Assembly (NCBI RefSeq): GCF_012931685.1
Contig: NZ_JABANC010000003.1
Coordinates: 124,001-188,000, forward strand
DNA: 64,000 nt
Direction: 5' to 3'
DNA from: Hanstruepera ponticola
GTDB taxonomy: Bacteria; Bacteroidota; Bacteroidia; Flavobacteriales; Flavobacteriaceae
Positions 27,879-36,357 of the stretch are shown piece after piece (within the stretch, counting starts at the first letter, position 1; every line of letters begins with the position of its first letter). Made by a program: the position numbers and the translations under genes. Under the pieces are notes generated by a model that was not told the DNA's origin, did no database searches, and saw only the letters and a program-made list of their open reading frames with translations.

Positions 27879-27906
27879 AAAAGCCAGTAAACTGTTACTG
27901 GCTTTT
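27879..27906. terminator. Bidirectional terminator upstream of exbD
   Basis: A perfect 12-bp stem AAAAGCCAGTAA/TTACTGGCTTTT with a 4-base loop has T runs on both strands. It lies just after a 44-codon minus-strand ORF, as expected for the end of a small transcript. Confidence 0.75.
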
Positions 27907-27925
27907 AATTTTTAACTAATTCAAA

Positions 27926-28060
27926 CTAATGTAAATATCGTTTAATACCTTTCCAAAGTGTATCGTGACAGTTAGAGAATGACACGGACTCACAACTACG
28001 TTTAAATGGTTTTTTTAAGAATTCGCTGTTATCTCTCGATATTTTATTAACTGCCTCCAT
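27926..28060 (-). CDS. Possible small protein (44 residues)
   Basis: ATG at 28060 to TAG at 27926 encodes MEAVNKISRDNSEFLKKPF, then KRSCESVSFSNCHDTLWKGIKRYLH in two parts. The peptide is basic, with two cysteines. It is followed 20 bases later by a strong terminator. No family is known to me. Support is positional only: the region between exbD and hsp20 otherwise has no explanation, and the ORF plus terminator looks like a complete small transcription unit. Confidence 0.38.
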   Translation of the reverse strand: MEAVNKISRDNSEFLKKPFKRSCESVSFSNCHDTLWKGIKRYLH

Positions 28061-28104
28061 AATTCATTTTTTGATTGATTGATTGTTGACTAAAAAGATT
28101 TCTA

Positions 28105-28191
28105 TTATCTATAACGTCTTTTGCTGTTCCAAGTATTACTTTTCGTATTACTTAATGTTCCTGTTACTTGATTGTTGTCTAAAGTTCTCAT
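28105..28191 (-). CDS. Possible small protein (28 residues)
   Basis: ATG at 28191 to TAA at 28105 encodes MRTLDNNQVTGTLSNTKSN followed by TWNSKRRYR. It is polar with a basic end. It lies just upstream of the 44-codon ORF on the same strand and could share its transcript. There is no known family, and it may equally be leader RNA. Confidence 0.27.
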   Translation of the reverse strand: MRTLDNNQVTGTLSNTKSNTWNSKRRYR

Positions 28192-28341
28192 GATTTAATA
28201 TATTTTAATTGATTGATGTACTATATAGACGACCAATAAATAGAAATGTTACAGTACTATGTATTACAAAGTAGTTATTTAACATTTTTTAACATTTATA
28301 GTGCTAATTATAAGCGTGTTAAAGCAATGCATAAAAATGAC

Positions 28342-28408
28342 AATTTGACGAGTGGGAGCGAAATTTTGACAGAAAGTGAGTGAAAAATAGGATTGGCATC
28401 TATTTTGC
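28342..28408 (+). promoter_or_regulatory. Sigma-54-type promoter of hsp20 with paired upstream repeats
   Basis: TTGGCA (28393-28398) and TTGC (28405-28408) place GG and GC exactly 10 bases apart, the -24/-12 spacing of RpoN promoters. Transcription would start near 28420, about 30 bases before the ATG. AATTTGAC (28342-28349) and AATTTTGAC (28362-28370) repeat about 21 bases apart upstream, in a position where an enhancer-binding activator could sit. Confidence 0.55.
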
Positions 28409-28450
28409 AAATACAATTGTAAACAATGTTTAACTAAAAATTTGATTAAC

Positions 28451-28930
28451 ATGAGTAATTTAGTAACAACGCCAAAAAATGGCACCGACTTATCAAAAAA
28501 AAGAAATGTTACCGGTTTGCCAAGTTTTTCATCTTGGATAGACAATTTTTTTGACACAGAATTAGGAACCGGATTATTATCAAACTTCAATACGGGTATG
28601 ACATTACCAGCAGTGAATATTAAGGAGGATAATGAAAATTATTTTCTTGAAGTTGCTGTTCCTGGTATGAAAAAGGATGATTTTGATTTAGAAATTGATA
28701 ATGATATATTATCTATTTCAGCCGAAACAAAATCAGAGAATGAAACAAAACAAGATACCTACACAAGACGTGAGTTTGGTTATGCTTCTTTCAAGAGAAC
28801 GTTCACTTTGCCTGATACTGTAGAAACTGATAAAATTAAGGCAAAATATGAGGATGGTATTTTAAACATACATATTCCTAAACGTGAAGAGGCTAAAAGA
28901 AAGCCAGCTAAACGCATAGACATTTCTTAA
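28451..28930 (+). CDS. Hsp20 small heat-shock chaperone
   Basis: ATG at 28451 gives 159 residues. An alpha-crystallin domain spans about 52-145: LPAVNIKEDNENYFLEVAVPGM, DDFDLEIDNDILSISAE, RREFGYASFKRTFTLP and AKYEDGILNIHIPKREE. The C-terminal KPAKRIDIS carries the IxI-like motif used for oligomer assembly. It holds unfolded proteins without ATP. A sigma-54-type promoter lies upstream and a terminator at 28964 ends the single-gene unit. Confidence 0.95.
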   Translation: MSNLVTTPKNGTDLSKKRNVTGLPSFSSWIDNFFDTELGTGLLSNFNTGMTLPAVNIKEDNENYFLEVAVPGMKKDDFDLEIDNDILSISAETKSENETKQDTYTRREFGYASFKRTFTLPDTVETDKIKAKYEDGILNIHIPKREEAKRKPAKRIDIS

Positions 28931-28963
28931 GGTTATAGAAATTATAATCTTATCTTAAAACAA

Positions 28964-28992
28964 AGAGAAGCGGATTCCGTTTCTCTTTTTTT
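28964..28992 (+). terminator. Terminator of hsp20
   Basis: The stem AGAGAAGCGG/CCGTTTCTCT, with G-T pairs and a short loop, is followed by seven Ts. Confidence 0.7.
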
Positions 28993-28996
28993 AATT

Positions 28997-29004
28997 TATA
29001 TTTG
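28997..29004 (+). promoter_or_regulatory. -7 promoter box (TATATTTG)
   Basis: A TAnnTTTG match lies directly after the hsp20 terminator and before the secreted-protein gene. No clear -33 TTTG is visible. Confidence 0.4.
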
Positions 29005-29067
29005 ATTTTAAATAGAATAGGTATGGTTTTTGTAAATCTATTGATGAAATCATTTCTAATTAATTAT

Positions 29068-29751
29068 ATGGAAAGAATCGTTTTGTTAATTTGTCTTCTG
29101 CTTTTGGCTGCACCAGTGCTACAGGCTCAAGTTGACGGTAGCAATAATACTACCATTATTCCAGCGGAAACCAATCAATCTGATGGCGACTCTTCCCTAG
29201 ATATAAAGCCTTTGGATAATAAAGGTTTAAGCAATCCAAATAGTAACCGTATTAATGGTATGTCTGTACCAAATACCTCAAGCTCTAACAACAGTGAATT
29301 TTCCATGTTTCCAAAAGAAAAATTTGGAAATCCTGGAGAGATTTATAGTGAAAAGCTTAAGAAACAAGAAAAAAAGCATGATTTAGGAATTGAAGGACAG
29401 ACTTTGGGAGCTGTTGAAGATCAATATTTAGGTGATTTTAAGACTAAAAGCAAAAAGGTAACGATTGCATATAAAGATGGTGGAGGTGTAGTAGATGGAG
29501 ATCGGATAAGGGTTTTTGCAGATGAAGACATTATTCGTGCTGAAGTGCTATTAAGTTATACAATGACTGGGTTTGAATTGGAACTCAAAGAAGGTTTCAA
29601 TAAATTGGATTTTCAAGCATTAAACGAAGGAGAAGCTTCACCTAACACAGCTGAAGTTCTGATTTTGGATGAAGGCGGCAATGTGATTGCCCATGAATAT
29701 TGGGCTTTAGCAACAGGCGTGAAAGCTACTATCATAGTCGTCAAGGAATAA
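29068..29751 (+). CDS. Secreted hypothetical protein
   Basis: ATG at 29068 gives 227 residues with a clean signal peptide (MERIVLLICLLLLAAPVLQAQ). Earlier in-frame starts at 29002 (TTG) and 29023 would put extra residues before it. The mature N-terminal half is rich in Asn, Ser and Asp (low complexity). The C-terminal half (about 120-227) has beta strands including VTIAYKDGGGVVDGDRIRVF and GFELELKEGFNKLDFQALN, suggesting a small beta-sandwich. No family assigned; the protein is likely periplasmic or surface-bound. Confidence 0.8.
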   Translation: MERIVLLICLLLLAAPVLQAQVDGSNNTTIIPAETNQSDGDSSLDIKPLDNKGLSNPNSNRINGMSVPNTSSSNNSEFSMFPKEKFGNPGEIYSEKLKKQEKKHDLGIEGQTLGAVEDQYLGDFKTKSKKVTIAYKDGGGVVDGDRIRVFADEDIIRAEVLLSYTMTGFELELKEGFNKLDFQALNEGEASPNTAEVLILDEGGNVIAHEYWALATGVKATIIVVKE

Positions 29752-30331
29752 TTTGTAATTCTTCAACAGCACCAACATCCATATTGTCTAAAAGAATATT
29801 TCCAATGCGTACACGTACCAAACGCAAGGTTGGATAACCAACTGCCGATGTCATTTTGCGTACTTGTCTAAACTTACCTTCCGTTATGGTTATGCGTATC
29901 CATGATGTAGGTCCATGTCTGGCATCTCGTATCTTTTTGGAACGTTCTGGCAAATTTGGGCTTATGTTTAATTCATTAACAATACATGGTTTTGTCTTAT
30001 ATTTTTCACCATCAAACCCAATTACAACACCTTCTCTTAAATATCTAATGGCATCTTTAGTAATTGTGCCATCCACTTGAACATAATACTCTTTTTCTAT
30101 ATTATTACTTGTAATGTAAGTGCTTGTTTTACCATCAGTAGTCAGTAATAAAAGCCCTTCCGATTTTTCATCCAGGCGACCAATGGCCATTGTACCCTCT
30201 GGAAAATCATAAAATTCACCTAACAATTTTTTATTGCGTTTCTGCTTTCCATTAATAATAAATTGGCTGATATAACCATAGGGTTTGTAGAGTTTAAAAT
30301 GTCTATGATTTTGAAAATGAGCACCTTTCAT
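29741..30331 (-). CDS. RluE-like rRNA pseudouridine synthase
   Basis: This 196-residue pseudouridine synthase of the RsuA/RluE class lacks a long S4 domain. HFKLYKPYGYISQF opens the catalytic domain and AIGRLDEKSEGLLLLTTDG holds the catalytic Asp in GRLD. EGKFRQVRKMTSAVGYPTLRLVRVRIG is the motif III region. Small size and sequence style match RluE, which modifies 23S rRNA. The 3' end overlaps the convergent secreted-protein gene by 11 bases. Confidence 0.9.
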   Translation of the reverse strand: MKGAHFQNHRHFKLYKPYGYISQFIINGKQKRNKKLLGEFYDFPEGTMAIGRLDEKSEGLLLLTTDGKTSTYITSNNIEKEYYVQVDGTITKDAIRYLREGVVIGFDGEKYKTKPCIVNELNISPNLPERSKKIRDARHGPTSWIRITITEGKFRQVRKMTSAVGYPTLRLVRVRIGNILLDNMDVGAVEELQIIP

Positions 30332-30463
30332 AAAATAAGAAAATTCTTCAGCTTAACAAAATTAAGTTTTAAACTATGAACTGTTGAAAAAGTATCCATT
30401 TTAATTTAAAAATAGGCTGTAAAAACCTAGAAAAGAACTTATTTTTGCACATTGGAAAATTTT

Positions 30464-32020
30464 ATGAGTCAGACTATTTCAACATTAGAATTAGAAGATA
30501 GAAAGGTAGGGAAGGACCTCTATAGTTATCAAAAAGGTGCAATTAACAAGATTTTCAAGAGTTTCGAAGAAGCTCCAGAAGATTATCATCTATTATATCA
30601 ATTACCAACTGGTGGCGGAAAAACCGTTATTTTCTCCGAAATCGTTCGTCAGTATCTAAAACATCATCAAAAGAAAGTTTTGGTTATGACACATCGTATT
30701 GAGTTATGCCGACAAACATCGTCGATGCTAACCGAGTTTGGTGTTGAGAATAAAGTGGTAAATAGTAAAGCAAATCTTGATGACCAAGCGCAATACAGTT
30801 GCTTTGTTGCCATGGTTGAAACGCTTAATAACCGTTTGAATGAAGACAAACTGGATATTTCAGATATCGGCTTGGTTATTATTGACGAAGCGCATTACAA
30901 TTCATTTACCAAATTGTTTAAGTTTTTTGAAAAGTCTTTCATACTTGGGGTAACAGCAACACCATTAAGTTCTAACATCAAATTACCTATGAAGGATAAT
31001 TATGATGAATTGATTGTTGGTGAAAGTATTGAGTCTCTTATAAATAATGAGTTTTTGGCAAAAGCCGAAATCTATTCCTACAATGTTGGTCTAACATCAT
31101 TAGTGGTTGGTGCTAATGGAGATTATACGGTAAAGTCGTCTGAAGACTTATATACCAATAACGACATGCTTTCAAAGCTTATTCAAGCTTATGAAGAACG
31201 TTCAAAAGGTAAAAAGACGCTAATCTTTAACAATGGTATCAATACGTCGTTACATGTATATGATACATTCAGGCGTGCTGGTTATCCGGTAGCGCATTTG
31301 GATAATACCAATTCTAAAAAAGAACGTAAAAAAATACTCAAATGGTTTAAAGAAACACCAGATGCCATTTTAACCTCGGTAAGTATTCTAACTACTGGTT
31401 TTGATGAGCCTACTGTTGATTCCATAATCTTAAACCGTGCAACCAAATCATTAACGTTATACTATCAAATGATTGGTAGGGGTTCGCGTATTTTAAAAAA
31501 TAAAAATACCTTCACAGTTATTGATCTAGGTAATAACTTACATCGTTTTGGACCATGGGGAGCCGATCTGGATTGGCATCGTATTTTCAGAACGCCTAAC
31601 TTCTATCTAGATGGCATATTGGGCGATGATGAAATTGAAGAAAACTTTCGTTACGAAATGCCTGAAGAATTACGTGAATCTTTCGCTAATTCTGAAGAGG
31701 TATATTTTGATATCAAAAAAACCTATATTGATGCTGTACGTGCAGGTGAATCTTCAAAAGTTGTACTAGAACGTTCCATAGCGCATCATGCTAAAATTTG
31801 CATTGAAAACAGCGAAGATGTTTATGATGCTTTAGATTTAGCTAAACAATTAGGTGATGATATTGATTATAGGATACAGCGCTATACCAAATGCATTAGC
31901 AAAAGTACATTCAATTTTGTTGAATGGTTAAAGGATGATTATCGTAAAAAACTACGATCCTATCTGCGCACAAATTTTGATGATGTGTTTTTAGAAATTC
32001 ATGGTCGTCCGGCAGAATAG
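30464..32020 (+). CDS. DEAD/DEAH-box superfamily 2 helicase
   Basis: ATG at 30464 gives 518 residues; the in-frame TTG four codons earlier is weaker. Motifs are Q-like YSYQKGAI, Walker A QLPTGGGKT, MTHRIELCRQ (Ia), VIIDEAHYNS (II), GVTATPLS (III), LTTGFDEP (V) and YYQMIGRGSR (VI). The C-terminal 130 residues are helical and hold no nuclease motif. It resembles the type III restriction-like helicases of general Bacteroidota genomes, with an unknown target. TATTTTTG (30440-30447) upstream may be its -7 box. Confidence 0.9.
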   Translation: MSQTISTLELEDRKVGKDLYSYQKGAINKIFKSFEEAPEDYHLLYQLPTGGGKTVIFSEIVRQYLKHHQKKVLVMTHRIELCRQTSSMLTEFGVENKVVNSKANLDDQAQYSCFVAMVETLNNRLNEDKLDISDIGLVIIDEAHYNSFTKLFKFFEKSFILGVTATPLSSNIKLPMKDNYDELIVGESIESLINNEFLAKAEIYSYNVGLTSLVVGANGDYTVKSSEDLYTNNDMLSKLIQAYEERSKGKKTLIFNNGINTSLHVYDTFRRAGYPVAHLDNTNSKKERKKILKWFKETPDAILTSVSILTTGFDEPTVDSIILNRATKSLTLYYQMIGRGSRILKNKNTFTVIDLGNNLHRFGPWGADLDWHRIFRTPNFYLDGILGDDEIEENFRYEMPEELRESFANSEEVYFDIKKTYIDAVRAGESSKVVLERSIAHHAKICIENSEDVYDALDLAKQLGDDIDYRIQRYTKCISKSTFNFVEWLKDDYRKKLRSYLRTNFDDVFLEIHGRPAE

Positions 32021-32052
32021 TTTTTCTAATTTTATAATTGTAAATTTAGGGT

Positions 32053-33051
32053 ATGAATAAACAACTTATCCTAAACAAAAGACCAAAAGGCATGCCAGAT
32101 AGCGATACCTGGTCATTACAAGAAGCACCCATTCCTGAAATTGAAAATGGCGAACTACTTATACAAAACCATTACATATCATTAGATCCTGCCATGCGTG
32201 GCTGGATGAATGATTCAAAATCCTACATAGAACCAGTTGCATTGGGTGATGTCATGCGAGCAGGTACCATAGGAAAGGTAATTAAGTCAAATAACAACAA
32301 ATTTAACATCGGTCAAACTGTTACGGGTTGGGGAGGTGTGCAGCAATATACCATCTCGAATGGTGAAAACTTATATCAAGTAGATGATAGCCAAGTTCCT
32401 ATGACCAAATTCCTAGGCGTTTTGGGTATGCCAGGCATGACGGCTTATTTCGGTATTCTGGAAGTTGGCAAAATCCAATCTGGTGATGTGGTAGTTGTTT
32501 CAGGTGGAGCAGGAGCAGTGGGTAGCGTAGTCGGCCAAATAGCTAAAATTAAAGGGTGTTATGTTGTTGGTATAGCTGGCGGAAAGGAAAAGTGTGATTA
32601 TATTACAAACCAATTAGGTTTTGATGCTGCGATAGATTACAAATCGCAAAACGTTTTTGAAGCTGTAAAGGAAACCTGTCCGAAAGGGATTGATGTGTAT
32701 TTTGATAATGTGGGAGGTGAAATACTGGAAGCTGCTTTATCCAGACTTCGAAAAAAAGCTCGCATAGTTATTTGTGGAGCTATTTCACAATACAATAAAA
32801 TTGATGATATGAAAGGACCACGTAATTATATGTCCTTATTAGTTAATCGTGCTACCATGCAAGGTATGGTAGTTATGGATTATGCCGATAGATATCCAGA
32901 AGCTATGCAAGAAATGGCTGGTTGGATGCAACAGGGTAAACTTAAAAGTAAAGAAACCATTTTTGAAGGTATTGAAAACTTTCAGGAAACCTTTAAGCGC
33001 CTATTTACAGGAGATAAATTAGGTAAACTCATACTAAAGGTCATTGAATAA
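32053..33051 (+). CDS. NADP-dependent MDR-family oxidoreductase
   Basis: This 332-residue protein has a GroES-like N-terminal domain (HYISLDPAMRGWMND) and a Rossmann domain with VSGGAGAVGSVVGQIAKIKG. It is of the zinc-independent leukotriene-B4 dehydrogenase / prostaglandin reductase type, with IDVYFDNVGGEILEAAL and ICGAISQYN. It reduces alpha,beta-unsaturated ketones or aldehydes with NADPH, probably as detoxification. It lies 32 bases after the helicase and 45 before a stress protein, all on +. Confidence 0.92.
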   Translation: MNKQLILNKRPKGMPDSDTWSLQEAPIPEIENGELLIQNHYISLDPAMRGWMNDSKSYIEPVALGDVMRAGTIGKVIKSNNNKFNIGQTVTGWGGVQQYTISNGENLYQVDDSQVPMTKFLGVLGMPGMTAYFGILEVGKIQSGDVVVVSGGAGAVGSVVGQIAKIKGCYVVGIAGGKEKCDYITNQLGFDAAIDYKSQNVFEAVKETCPKGIDVYFDNVGGEILEAALSRLRKKARIVICGAISQYNKIDDMKGPRNYMSLLVNRATMQGMVVMDYADRYPEAMQEMAGWMQQGKLKSKETIFEGIENFQETFKRLFTGDKLGKLILKVIE

Positions 33052-33096
33052 CTATAATTAAACGAATATTTAAACATTAATAATACAATTAGATTC

Positions 33097-33948
33097 ATGA
33101 AAACCATACTACTCCCAACTGATTTTTCTGAAAATGCATGGAAAGCTATGCAATATGCCCTAGAATTGTTTAAGAATGATACGTGTAAATTTTATATTTT
33201 ACATGCGTTAGAACCTCAATCTTCAGCACCATCAGCTGGAATCACCTCAAAACGTGCTTATCAAGCTATTCATGATTCCAGATCTAAATCGTCTCAAGAG
33301 GATTTAGATAAAGTTTTAAAACAAGTACAAGATTATTCTAATAATTCAAAGCATACATTTGAAACAAAATTAGCCTATGGTTCTCTTACAGCTTCAGTTC
33401 AAGGCTATTCTGAAAACAACCATATTGATGTGGTTGTAATTGGAAATAAAGGCGCTAGTGCTATACAAAAGGCAACATTTGGTAGTAACGCAGCGCAATT
33501 AATTCTAAAATTATCGTGTCCTATTATAGCAGTTCCTGAAACTGCTAATGCCAATAATATTAATGAAATAGGATTTACTACAGACTATTCTATTGAAAAT
33601 TATGGAGATGGTCTTTCTCTACTTAAGGAAATAGCGCTATCAAGTAACGCGAAATTGGCAGTGGTTAATGTGGTTAATAAAAATTCAGGACCTGTATCAG
33701 ATTTAGAAGCTAAAAGAGCCATTCTAGAAAAGGCTTTAAAGCCAATAACTCCGGAGTATTATACACTAACTGATGTATCAATTGAAATGGGAATTCACGT
33801 GTTTAGCGAGAGTAGAAAAATTGATATGCTAACGCTCATAACAAAAAAACGAAGCTTTTTTGAAAAACTAACAACTAGAAGTCATAGTAAAGCTATCAGT
33901 CACAATTTAGATGTACCATTATTGGTTTTTGACCAAAGGTCATTTTAA
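33097..33948 (+). CDS. Tandem universal stress protein
   Basis: This 283-residue protein has two UspA-like domains (about 1-147 and 150-283). The first begins KTILLPTDFSENAWKAMQYAL and ends with the ATP-binding GNKGASAIQKATFGSNAAQ, then CPIIAVPE. The second is degenerate, lacking the glycine-rich ATP loop. Such tandem proteins are stress-induced ATP-binding regulators. A strong terminator follows. Confidence 0.92.
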   Translation: MKTILLPTDFSENAWKAMQYALELFKNDTCKFYILHALEPQSSAPSAGITSKRAYQAIHDSRSKSSQEDLDKVLKQVQDYSNNSKHTFETKLAYGSLTASVQGYSENNHIDVVVIGNKGASAIQKATFGSNAAQLILKLSCPIIAVPETANANNINEIGFTTDYSIENYGDGLSLLKEIALSSNAKLAVVNVVNKNSGPVSDLEAKRAILEKALKPITPEYYTLTDVSIEMGIHVFSESRKIDMLTLITKKRSFFEKLTTRSHSKAISHNLDVPLLVFDQRSF

Positions 33949-33980
33949 TTTTACAATTTAAAAACACCCATTATTCTAAT

Positions 33981-34019
33981 AAAAAACGCTCTAACATGTA
34001 GTTGTTAGAGCGTTTTTTT
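33981..34019. terminator. Bidirectional terminator between the stress-protein and OmpA genes
   Basis: A near-perfect stem of about 15 bp (AAAAACGCTCTAACA/TGTTAGAGCGTTTTT) with a 6-base loop and T runs on both strands sits between convergent genes. Confidence 0.85.
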
Positions 34020-34051
34020 GAGGGATTAATTAATAATATATAATGTTTTTC

Positions 34052-34891
34052 TTATTGGTTGTTGCTCTCCAACATCGCAAAAAACTTATTGATGTTTGGC
34101 AAGATTACAATACGTGTACGTCTGTTTTTTGAACGGTTTTCTTTAGTATCGTTATCAACCAATGGTTGGTAAAAACTTCTACCAGCTGCAATTAGCTTTT
34201 CTGGAGCTACGTCAAAATCTTCTTGTAATTTCTTAACTACTGATGTAGCACGCAATACACTCAAGTCCCAGTTGTCCTTTACAGCTGCACCAGGTACCAT
34301 AGTTTTATTATCAGTATGGCCTTCTACCATTACTTCAAGACTTTCTTCTGAATTAATAACATCAGCTAACTTCTGTAATATACCATCTGCTTTATTACTC
34401 ACTCGGTAACTACCTGAATTAAATAGCATTTTATCAGAAATTGAAATCATAACTACAGTTTCATTAATATTAATGGCTATGTCCTCATCTTCATTCATAT
34501 CACTAGTGTCCATAGATTTACGCAAGTTATAACCAACCGCCAAATTCATAGAATCCTTTAAAGTTTTAGCTTCAGCTAAAGCAGCTGGATCCACATGCTT
34601 TAAGGTTTCATTCATTTGCTTACGCACATCATTAGAGATCACCAAGTCATCACCAACAGTTACGAGTTTAGCATCATTTTCTTCTGTAAGGGAATTAATT
34701 TTTGAATTGTAAGTGTCAATTCTAGCTTGAATTTCGGCAAATTTAGCTTCTAAATCTTCTTTCTCAACTTTTGTTTTGGTCAGTTCGCTTTTTATTTCAC
34801 CATTTTCTTGTTGTAAAGCAACATACTTCTTTTTTGATACACACGACATTACAAACAGTCCGGTTAGTACAAGGATTGAAATTTTCTTCAT
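34052..34891 (-). CDS. OmpA-family peptidoglycan-binding lipoprotein
   Basis: This 279-residue protein has a lipoprotein signal (LFVMSC, Cys17) and a coiled-coil region (about 22-75, LQQENGEIKSELTKTKVEKE). The OmpA C-terminal domain spans about 150-272, with LFNSGSYRVS, VEGHTDNKTM, NWDLSVLRATSVVKKL and NRRTRIVI. The domain binds diaminopimelate in peptidoglycan and ties the outer membrane to the wall. It resembles MotB/OmpA-like proteins but lacks a membrane ion channel helix. Confidence 0.93.
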   Translation of the reverse strand: MKKISILVLTGLFVMSCVSKKKYVALQQENGEIKSELTKTKVEKEDLEAKFAEIQARIDTYNSKINSLTEENDAKLVTVGDDLVISNDVRKQMNETLKHVDPAALAEAKTLKDSMNLAVGYNLRKSMDTSDMNEDEDIAININETVVMISISDKMLFNSGSYRVSNKADGILQKLADVINSEESLEVMVEGHTDNKTMVPGAAVKDNWDLSVLRATSVVKKLQEDFDVAPEKLIAAGRSFYQPLVDNDTKENRSKNRRTRIVILPNINKFFAMLESNNQ

Positions 34892-35040
34892 AATTGTTTA
34901 TTTAGTTTTTATGGTTTATTATATCTACGCTCAAAAACACATATTAGACGTTGAAATACATTTTTTATATTTTTTTTAACAATTGCATTATGGCAGCACA
35001 ACTTTATATATATTTATAGAACCCAACCAACAGATGGTTT

Positions 35041-35475
35041 ATGAGAAAAGTAGAAGCAACCATTTCCATTCAATCCAAGCCTGAAAGCATTATTTCAGCG
35101 TTTGTAAACCCTAGTTTGTTAGAAAAATGGTGGCAGGTGGAACGCGCTTTTATTGATACAGAAGTTGATGGTATTTATGCTTTAACCTGGCAAGTAACCA
35201 ATAAAGGTTTTGGTTATATGTCAGTTGGAAACATCAAAACCTATAATCCCAATATGCAGCTAGTGATTGATAACTTCACATATTTCAATCCTGAAAAGCC
35301 CATATTAGGTAATATGACTCTAACGGTTATTGCCAAACAAAATGGCGACCAAACAATATTATACTTATGCCAGGAAGGGTATCAAAAAGGACCTGATTGG
35401 GACTGGTACTATGAGGCCGTTAAACAAGCTTGGCCAGAGGTGCTCCAAACTCTAAAAACCTATTTAGAAAAATAG
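35041..35475 (+). CDS. SRPBCC (AHSA1-like) domain protein
   Basis: This 144-residue single-domain protein with a START-like fold has VEATISIQSKPESIISAFVNPSLLEKWW at the start, VDGIYALTWQVTNKGFGYMSVGNI in the middle and a long C-terminal helix (YYEAVKQAWPEVLQTLKTYL). SRPBCC proteins bind hydrophobic ligands or partner proteins. Its ligand is unknown and it has no informative neighbours. Confidence 0.88.
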   Translation: MRKVEATISIQSKPESIISAFVNPSLLEKWWQVERAFIDTEVDGIYALTWQVTNKGFGYMSVGNIKTYNPNMQLVIDNFTYFNPEKPILGNMTLTVIAKQNGDQTILYLCQEGYQKGPDWDWYYEAVKQAWPEVLQTLKTYLEK

Positions 35476-35571
35476 TAGGGGAGTTACCTTAAAATGTTAA
35501 AACATCTTAAATTGCTTGACTTCAAGCCGTGAGTGCATTATATTATAATAAATCAAATCCATATATTTATT

Positions 35572-35943
35572 ATGAAAACTACACTATATATATTTTTATT
35601 ATTTTTTTCAATAAGCACTTTTGCTCAAGATCCTATGTTGCAAAAACCAGACATTAGTTTAGATGAAAAGGCAAAAGCCTTAACTGTTGAATACAATAAG
35701 CAATTGGGATTAACAAGTGATCAAATAGGCTTGTTTGATATTAAGGTAGAAGAGTTCTTAATCCGAAGAGAAAAAATTGAAAACACACTCCAAGGTAAGG
35801 AAAAGTTAAGAGCACTCTATGCCTTACAAGAACAAGAAACAATTGAAATGCAAAACATTCTTACACAACCACAGATGGATGTTTACAAAAAAGTACGACC
35901 AGAAATACAACCACTAGAGGTCGTAAAGAAAGAGAAAAAATAA
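35572..35943 (+). CDS. Small exported hypothetical protein
   Basis: ATG at 35572 gives 123 residues with a signal peptide (IFLLFFSISTFAQ). The upstream in-frame ATG at 35533 would hide it. The mature part is helical and charged: LDEKAKALTVEYNKQLGLTSDQ, VEEFLIRREKIENTLQGKEKL and EMQNILTQPQMDVYKKVRP. The pattern resembles Bacteroidota periplasmic Spy/CpxP-like helical hairpin proteins, but no family is certain. Confidence 0.78.
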   Translation: MKTTLYIFLLFFSISTFAQDPMLQKPDISLDEKAKALTVEYNKQLGLTSDQIGLFDIKVEEFLIRREKIENTLQGKEKLRALYALQEQETIEMQNILTQPQMDVYKKVRPEIQPLEVVKKEKK

Positions 35944-35944
35944 C

Positions 35945-36214
35945 CTAAGCGCTTAACTGTCTTTGTTTAACCGTTTCTTTTATATGTAGCAAACTATTGA
36001 CTACAGCAACCAATTCAAATTTCAAAAAGTTTTTATTCTTTTTACTAAAATGATTGATGCAATGTGTGTACAAAGGTTTACTGCCTTTTTTAATGGTCAC
36101 AAAATAGGTGTCCTTTTCAGCATCTAGAACAATAGAACTTTTATAATTGCTCTCCAGTAAGAACCAATAAGATAAACTGTTTATCTGATTAAAAAGTGAT
36201 AAGTTGGCTTCCAT
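35945..36214 (-). CDS. Small hypothetical protein
   Basis: This 89-residue soluble-looking protein (MEANLSLFNQINSLSYWFLLESNY) is followed by VLDAEKDTYFVTIKKGSKPLYTHCINHFSKKNK and a C-terminal helix. There is no recognised family and no signal or membrane segment. Its stop lies 1 base past the convergent exported protein's stop. The coding bias and order look real. Confidence 0.6.
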   Translation of the reverse strand: MEANLSLFNQINSLSYWFLLESNYKSSIVLDAEKDTYFVTIKKGSKPLYTHCINHFSKKNKNFLKFELVAVVNSLLHIKETVKQRQLSA

Positions 36215-36357
36215 AATTGTTAAGTTTAATTAGGCTTGGGACCTTGTTTCTATATTCAAGATACAATCTGGAGCGAAGGACCTTCAAAAATGTTTGACAT
36301 AAAACCGTTTTTTTCGTTAAAAAACAACAATTTACCGTTCGTCGATAGTTTTTTGGG

